From the NCBI RefSeq assembly GCF_008831285.2, contig NC_045146.1, positions 5,344,972 through 5,408,971 of the forward strand: DNA of 64,000 bases, given 5' to 3'. This document shows positions 57,755 through 64,000 of the stretch, piece after piece. Source of the DNA: Nymphaea colorata (Eukaryota; Streptophyta; Magnoliopsida; Nymphaeales; Nymphaeaceae). The notes below the pieces were generated by a model, which made no database searches, had not been told where the DNA came from, and saw nothing but the letters and a program-made list of their open reading frames with translations. How positions within the stretch are numbered: position 1 is the first letter of the stretch; each line of letters begins with the position of its first letter. Position numbers and translations under genes: made by a program.

Positions 57755-60700
57755 TGTAACGCTCGTTGTTTGGCAGGATGGGTCGGGTCAGGGTCCAGAC
57801 CCGGACCCGAGCCCCTCACGCGTGAGCGAGCCCGACTCCGCCTCCCCTCCCTCGTCTTTCCTTCTTCTCCCTCGTTTCCCCTCTTCGTTTCCCCTTACCC
57901 AAGACCAGAACTCAGCGAAGCAGAAGAAGGCGACGGCGACGGTGACGGCGGCGGTGACGGCGACGGTGACGGCGGCGGTGACGGCGACGGCGGCAGCTCG
58001 TGGGTAAGCTCCTTCTCTCGCCCTCTCTACCTGTTTTTCCCCTCCTTTCCTGCTCATCCCTCCCTCTCTACAACACTCTCTCTCCTCCCACACGCTGTCC
58101 CTCTCCTCCTTGCCCGAGCTCTCTTCCCTTCTTCTCTCGCCTCCTTCTCCCTTCTCCCTCGCCTGCTCCTCCTTCCTCTTCTTTCTTCTCCTCCTCCTTC
58201 CAACGCAGACCCTTCCCTCACCGTCCGAACCCTACCCCTTTTGTCTGTCTCCCATCTTTGTCGACGTTTCCTCCCTGCTCATTCTCGTGCTCTTTCTTAG
58301 TTCTCAGCCTCCCCCAATCGAACCAATATTTTAGCTGAACTCCTCCTCTTGAGCACATTCTTGCTTGTTCTCTTTAGTTGTGGCTGTTGGATTGGAATTT
58401 CAGTTTGAGTTGAGGGTGCATCATTCTCTTTGTAACAGTGAATAGAAGGCGTTGGTGGTGGCGGCTTGGCAGGATTTCTACCATTTGGGGACCGACTGTA
58501 TGCTTGAGGTGGCTGTTTGAGGCATCACAGCAGTTTGGACGCTTAGATTGGGGTGAGCAAAGCCTCTTTGAGCTTAGATTATTGGATATTATATAGTAGA
58601 GCATGTATAATTATTGTTCGAGCATGCTAGAGCTTAGAATTGATGATTTTGGGACGCATGTTAGTGATTTTGTTTTTGGGGGAAACTTAGGATTTACGTT
58701 GGGAAGTAATGATTCATGTATTTAATGATCGTTTAAGCATGATGGATTAATTTTCGAAGCTTTAAGGAAACATGGTAGAGATTGTGAGGTTGTGGGGAAG
58801 TTTTGGAACCATCTTAGGGAGTGTAGCGCAGACTTCGGGGAACGGGTGTATCATGAAGTTAATTAGGGAATATACGTATTTGGATGTGACTTTGGGGTTG
58901 ATGTCTTAATTAAAGAACGTTATTGAGGAAGGAATTAGTGATGGATTGATTGATGGTTGAAGGCTTTGATTTTTCGAGGCAACGGCAAGACGTAAAGGAG
59001 GAGGCCTATTGGAGAGCTTGTTAGTCTACAATACCTGTCGACACCCTCTTGAGGCGACGACACGTGCCTCAAGGATTTTATTTTTGTATCTGTTTGTTTC
59101 TGTTTGAATGGTGTAGGTATCTAGTAGAAACCTTATTCTTGTTTATGTTTGCAGGTGCACCGGGCACATCCCGTCGACCTTGAGTTCGAAGCTTGAGGCA
59201 TTTTGAGGAAGTTGGTGAGCGAGCCACAGGTATGGCAACTTTCCAGGCAAATTCCTGCCTGGGGCAAATGTGTGATTGGGTGCTCTTAGGATCAAGGGAT
59301 CCTAGGATTGTGATGTTAATTGATTGACTGTTTTGTGAAAGAGTATATGTATGTTGCTTACATGATATGAATGGGTTAGAAAGATTATTAGTCATTCGTT
59401 TTGAAATTGTTACGCATTGGCATGTGCATGCTAAAATTGATATCTGTTTAGGATAGATGAGGCGGGGTATCGAGTCGAGTGTCTCCTCGACCCCAATTGT
59501 GCATTAGAAAGCATCACAGATTATTGCATAGGACAGCTACGAGCCAACCGCAGATTGAGACTACTCTTTGTGGATTGGCTAAGTTTTTCAAAGAGGTAAT
59601 TGACGTGATTGATGTGAGGATTGATGTGATGATTGATATGAATGTGTATGTTGTTGCATATCCATTGCCATGGGCAATGATGCGAATGGATGTTTTGGAG
59701 GGTAGTTATACCCGTATGGTATGACGGCTAGCAATGACTGTTATTGTATGTATAGACCTCATGTGAAGGTAATCAGAGGTGTGGGTGCACTCGTGAAGTG
59801 TACTAGCCTCATGTGCTAGCCAGTCATCTTGTGAATGTGTAACTATAATGATAAGAATGAATAACTAAGAGATGTGAGGCCAGTGGGATGTGGCTATGTG
59901 TTTGGGAGACGTCCCCCTTGTTTGCCACTCGCCTGTCAGAGCGCAGGCGGTGCAAGGCCCCAGGGTTCTGTTGTATGTTGTGCTTGGAGCATTGGGCTCC
60001 CGCCTTCCCAACCTGGGTGTCCTAGGGAAGGCTGAGTATCTCACCTTGGACTTCACACATCCAGGGATGAGTGCTCTACCGCTGCAGCGGGTGAAATTGA
60101 TCCATACTGTTATGGGCCACCACGGGGGTTGTCTCTCGGCTGTAGGCCGCCCGCGGTGTGCACGTGCCTGTGTTGCACCCACAGGAACTGTTAATGCACT
60201 AAAGTTAATGAAAATGTAATGTGTTTGGTAGAATGCATGTGACTGACGTATATGTGATTGATATGAATGCAAGTGTTATGTTTAAGCATGCTTCGCATGT
60301 GACTGATGTTGTGTTAGTGTGGCCATCAAGTGGCTTTTACGTGTCGTACTCTGACACGACATGACGATAAATGGGTTGATATTTGTTCTTTTATTTGAGC
60401 CTTACTTGAGAGGGTTTGGCATTTTCCTGGCTGGTTGCCATACTGCGAAGGCTAAGCCTTCAGTTGTTTTCTTTTTCAGGTTTTGGCGGACCCGGGGCAA
60501 CAGGTTGGGGAGGTTTTGGGATTGTCGTTTGTAGTGTCGGCGCGTCATGTTTTGGTTTTATTGATGTCTTCTTTTTGTTAGGCATCAATGTTATGATTTT
60601 GGGGCATTTTGGTCATGCACATAGATGTGAATTTGTATGAAACAAAATGGTTATATAAATGAAAGTTCGCCCCATTGTTTTGAATTGCTTGGCTCATCGT

Positions 60701-60790
60701 CTTTTTGAATTGTTGGGTAGTCACTCCTCGATGCTTTATATTTAGAAAAAAAAAAGGGGGGTTTGTGGGTTAAAAGGTCGGGGTGTGACA
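57755..60790 (+). repeat. 5' LTR of G2
   Basis: 3036 bp, TGTAACGCTCG to GGGTGTGACA, TG...CA bounded. Shares conserved blocks with the G1 LTR in the same order (GGGTCCAGACCCGGAC near 57791, CTTGAGGTGGCTG near 58504, TGCGAAGGCTAAGCCTTCAG near 60443). Long open frames in its CT- and GAC-rich first 600 bp are compositional. Confidence 0.9.
57929..57994. repeat. GGC/GAC trinucleotide minisatellite in G2 LTR
   Basis: Alternating GGC, GAC and GGT triplets, organised as imperfect 12- to 18-bp units. It is absent from the equivalent part of the G1 LTR, so it expanded after the two copies diverged. Confidence 0.85.
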
Positions 60791-60794
60791 GTTT

Positions 60795-60806
60795 TGGTAT
60801 CAGAGC
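60795..60806 (+). promoter_or_regulatory. Primer-binding site of G2
   Basis: TGGTATCAGAGC, complementary to the initiator Met tRNA 3' end (apart from the CCA-adjacent bases), four bases after the LTR. Confidence 0.8.
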
Positions 60807-61020
60807 CATGGCAAACCCCATTATGGGTGTGAGTTAAAGTCTATCTGTGAAGCCGTGTTGCCCAGGTACGTTTGATTAGTTGGTTGTTGTAGTTTTGATT
60901 TTTCAAGTATAAGTATGTAATGTGATCTATGTTTTGAATTTCGTGCTAATGCACGTTGTGATTTGACTTGTGAGTTTGGTATTGGTCGTGATTTGAGAAT
61001 AAAGGATCTTGTTTGTACAG

Positions 61021-62140
61021 ATGGAATATCATCGTAGGGGTAAGAAGCGAGCTGGGCCGTCTTCAGAGGCACATAGAGAGCCCAGCCCAACCCATTCTGA
61101 TGCGCATACTCCGTGGGGTGACAGTGCGTCAGAGCCCCAGTATGCCCAGCTAGGTGGGGGTGCCCAAACCCCACCGAGACAGACTCCGCCAGTAGATCAG
61201 CAGAATATATTGCTGACCATGTTGCAGACGCTGACCACGTTAATACAGTCTATGGTCGGTAATCAGAGGAGTAATGCATCTCTTTTGGAGGACACCAGTG
61301 CTCCAGTTCGGGAGAAGGCAACGATAGTGTCTTATCAGCAGTTTATGGCGATGCAACCGCCTATCTTTTCAGGAGGGGGCAGTCATGACAAGGCAAAAGA
61401 CTGGATTGAAGAGGTTGAACGTATTTTTGGGCTTCTGAAGGTGCCAGAAGAAGATAGAGTGAACTATGGCTCCTATTTGTTGAAGGGTGATGCCAAGAAT
61501 TGGTGGCAATCAACTAGTGAGATTCGGTTCGCTGGCCAAGGGTCAATCTCATGGAAGCAGTTTAGAGATTCCTTCTTCAGCACGTACTTTCCAGTGTATG
61601 CCAGAGACAAGAAAATGTAAGAATTTCTAGATTTGCAGCAGAATCAGTCGAGCTTAGAAGAGTACATTACGAGATATCGGCACTTGGAGGTGTATTGCCC
61701 ACACCTTTACACTACATATGAGGCCAGAGCGGGCAAGTTTGTGCGTGGGCTGCGAGATGGACTATGAAGCAAAGTGTTGACAAGTAGACCTCATGACTTG
61801 GATGAGGCGGTTACAATGGCACGATGTATAGAAGAAGATTGGGTAAGGACACAGAAGGATCATCAGAAGAAAGCAGGCCAGCATTCACAAGGTGGACGGA
61901 CACAGGTAAAGCGCCAACACTTTACGGGCAGGACAAGGCCTTATGAGAGGTGGGATGACCGAACTTTCAGACGGAACCCGTAGTGAGGCCACACAGGGGT
62001 CAGTGGCCACTCCGACTTCTCAGAAGTGCCCCACTTGTTCTCGTGTGCACCCCGGTAAGCCGTGCTATCGGGTGACTGGGGTTTGATTACACTGCGGAGG
62101 TATGGGATACTTTATCAAGGATTGCCCGTTGAAGAAAGAA
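61021..62140 (+). pseudogene. Gag of G2
   Basis: The likely start is ATG 61021 (MEYHRRGKKRAGPSSEAH); the frame is open from 61009. The retrotransposon capsid domain covers about residues 118-200 (AKDWIEEVERIFGLLKVPEE, DAKNWWQSTS, FRDSFFSTYFP) and continues past an in-frame TAA at 61618 and a TGA at about 61767. A shift near 61980 precedes a Cys/His pattern CPTCSRVHPGKPC (about 62029) and a zinc knuckle [14 protein letters not shown], whose first Cys is replaced by a stop and whose His is Tyr. Stops at positions of otherwise clear homology make it inactive. Gag forms the particle and binds RNA. Confidence 0.8.
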
Positions 62141-63664
62141 AGAGAATTGAAGAAGCCTGAAGCTGGTTCTTCTAGCGCACGACAGACGTCTGGACGTGTC
62201 TACGCTACTACTGTGGAGGAGCTTCAGGCACACGACCTCGTTGAAGGTACTTTACTTGTCAGTTCTCATATTGCTAGAGTGTTATTTGATGCAGGAGCGA
62301 CGCATTCTTTTATATCTAGTCGATTTGCTACCTCACTAGAAGTGTCGGCTAGAAGAATGTCGTATGTTTTAAAAGTTGTTAGCCCAATGAATGCTCAAGA
62401 GTCGTGTCGTGAGTATCTTCCTGATGTGGACGTGGAAATCCATCAACTTCACCTACCCGCACAGTTGGTGATCCTAGGTCTCAGTGAGTTTGATGTGATT
62501 TTGGGTATGGATTGGTTGTATGCGCATTATGCCATGATAGATTGCAGGAAGAAGCAGATACAGATGTTGACTAATGAGATGCAGCCTGTGGAATTTCATA
62601 CTCGTAGGGCCAGTCGAACTGATAAAATATTGGTGTCTGCATTGAAGGCTAAGCGATGGTTAGAGAGTGGAAGCGTTGCCTTCTTGGTCAATGTGTTGAT
62701 CAATGAGGCTGAGCAGATGAAATTGCAGGATGTTGCCGTGGTGAGTGAGTATCCTGAGGTGTTTCCTGAGGAATTATCGAGTTTGCCTCCAACTCGAGAA
62801 GTGGAGTTCAAGATAGAGTCGTTACCAGGGACAACTCCTATTTCTAAGGCACCCTACCGTATGGCACCAGCAGAGTTAGAAGAGTTGAAGAAGCAACTGC
62901 AGAAGCTCTTAGATAAGAGCTTCATTCGACCTAGTGTGTCTCCTTGGGGAGCACCTGTATTGTTTGTGAAAAAGAAAGATGAGACTATGCGCTTGTGTAT
63001 AGATTATCGTATGTTGAATCAAGTCACCATCAAGAATAAGTATCCACTTCCAAGAATTGAAGACTTGTTTGATCAGCTTAAGAATGCAAAGGTTTTCTCT
63101 AAGATCGATCTGAGGACAGGCTACCATCAACTCTTGATACGGGAGGAAGATGTTTCTAAGACTGCTTTTCGAACCATGTATGGACATTATGAATTCAGGG
63201 TCATGCCTTTTGGGTTGACTAATGCTCCCGCAGCATTCATGGACCTCATGAATCGGGTTTTCCAAGAGTTCTTGAATCGTTTTGTTATTGTGTTTGTTGA
63301 TGATATTTTGGTGTACTCAGAGAGTGAAGCAGAGCACAGAGACCACTTGAGAAGTGTGTTGGGTCTTTTGCGCAAGCATAAGCTTTATGCCAAATACTCA
63401 AAATGTGAATTTTGGCTAGAGAATGTAAACTTTTTGGGTCATGTGATCTCGAAGGATGGAGTATCTGTCGATCCGGCTAAGGTGTCAGCTGTTCAGGACT
63501 GGAGAACACCCCGCAGTGTAACTGAGGTTAGAAGCTTTTTGGGATTGGCAGGATACTATCGCAGGTTCATACAAGACTTTTCGAAAATAGCTACGCCCAT
63601 GACTAAGCTATTGAGAAAAGGAGTGAAGTTTGTGTGGAATGAAGAGTGTGAGAAGAGTTTTTAA
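62102..63664 (+). pseudogene. Pol of G2: protease and reverse transcriptase
   Basis: A 520-residue open stretch starting inside the zinc knuckle. Protease: catalytic D63 in [12 protein letters not shown], with DVILGMDWL at about residues 135-143. [43 protein letters not shown], the [20 protein letters not shown] block, and the catalytic FVDDILVYS at about 63292-63318. The RT/RNase H connection has [23 protein letters not shown] at 63662-63664 stands where G1 keeps CAA (FQTLK), so a single transition ended the frame. This stretch supplied polyprotein processing and cDNA synthesis. Confidence 0.9.
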
Positions 63665-64000
63665 ACTCTGAAGGTCAAGCTTACTACTGCCCCTATTTTG
63701 ACGCTTCCATCAGGTCATTCTGGTTTTGTGGTGTACACTGATGCTTTGGGAATCGGATATGGTTGTGTGTTGATGCAGCATGGCCGTGTAGTGGCTTATG
63801 CATCAAGGCAGTTGAATGCCCACGAGCAACACTATCCCACTCATGATTTGGAGTTGGGAGCAGTTGTGTTCACATTGAAGATATGGAGACACTATCTTTA
63901 TGGTGCAACATTCGAGGTGTTTACAGATCACAAGTCCTTGAAGTATATATCCTCGCAAGGGGATCTCAACTTGAGGCAAAGAAGATGGATCGAATATTTA
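63665..64000 (+). pseudogene. Pol of G2: RNase H, cut by window end
   Basis: Continues in the same frame after the stop at 63664: [35 protein letters not shown] (RNase H first Asp in TDA), [40 protein letters not shown] and [11 protein letters not shown]. It is uninterrupted to the edge. Integrase and the 3' LTR should lie beyond 64000. Confidence 0.85.

Larger units (their letters stand above)
57755..64000 (+). mobile_element. Ty3/gypsy Tekay/Del-like element G2, continues past window
   Basis: 5' LTR 57755-60790, primer site 60795-60806, gag from 61021, and pol from about 62102 to the window edge within RNase H. Coding is nearly continuous, interrupted by a few point stops and one shift near 61980. 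RT sequence ([35 protein letters not shown]) and the roughly 3 kb LTR fit the Tekay/Del chromovirus lineage. The chromodomain would lie outside the window. It is younger than G1. Confidence 0.9.

Noticed and set aside
57512-58338. Long open frames (up to 262 residues) in the plus strand
   Set aside because: They cross the G2 LTR start and the GGC/GAC and CT-rich tracts; composition explains the openness.

Overview
This is nuclear DNA from a seed plant, almost certainly a flowering plant with a large, repeat-rich genome. The evidence is one spliced plant seipin gene surrounded by plant transposons of several classes: Ty1/copia, Ty3/gypsy of Tekay/Del type, a LINE, a CACTA relic, MITE-like elements and large LTR-only elements. 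There are no bacterial operons, no ribosome-binding-site pattern and no rRNA or tRNA gene that I can see. I cannot name the species.

Layout. Positions 1-4640 hold a decayed copia element and the end of a long LTR; part of this was duplicated in tandem (about 1-1944 and 1945-3760). Positions 5130-5906 are a degenerate AT-rich tandem array of about 350 bp units. The only host gene I am confident of is a seipin on the minus strand (coding exons 10685-9282 and 7650-7165, 629 residues). Upstream of it lie a MITE (11138-11349), a CACTA TNP2 transposase relic on the minus strand (about 11430-12560), a clean 343-bp tandem duplication (12966-13651) and two decayed minus-strand copia elements (14500-15720 and 16500-20650). 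The second sits inside a 5.25 kb segment bounded by 25-bp inverted repeats and TTA duplications. A third minus-strand copia relic lies at 23100-24480.

From 25 kb to 48 kb the DNA is a nest. A family of 2.8-3.2 kb LTRs, with ends TGTAATCACCCC and GGGGATGCAAACA and a conserved TATAAATA or TATAAAAA box, has inserted repeatedly: copy B inside copy C with a perfect TGCAC duplication; copy A exactly in the primer-binding site of a plus-strand copia element; copy D inside a LINE reverse-transcriptase gene with a perfect GGTGC duplication. No coding capacity is visible in this family, so it is probably non-autonomous.

From 48.6 kb to the end are two plus-strand Tekay/Del-like gypsy elements with 3.0 kb LTRs. 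The older (48663-about 54398) has lost most of gag and protease and is cut off in the integrase, where it meets a decayed minus-strand copia element (54400-57000). The younger (57755 to beyond 64000) keeps nearly complete gag-pol, broken by a few stop codons and one frameshift, and runs off the window.

Nothing here is a convincing new biological system. The most informative material is the nested LTR-only family with precise insertion footprints, the asymmetric deletion of copy B, and the unannounced CACTA and TIR-bounded relics.
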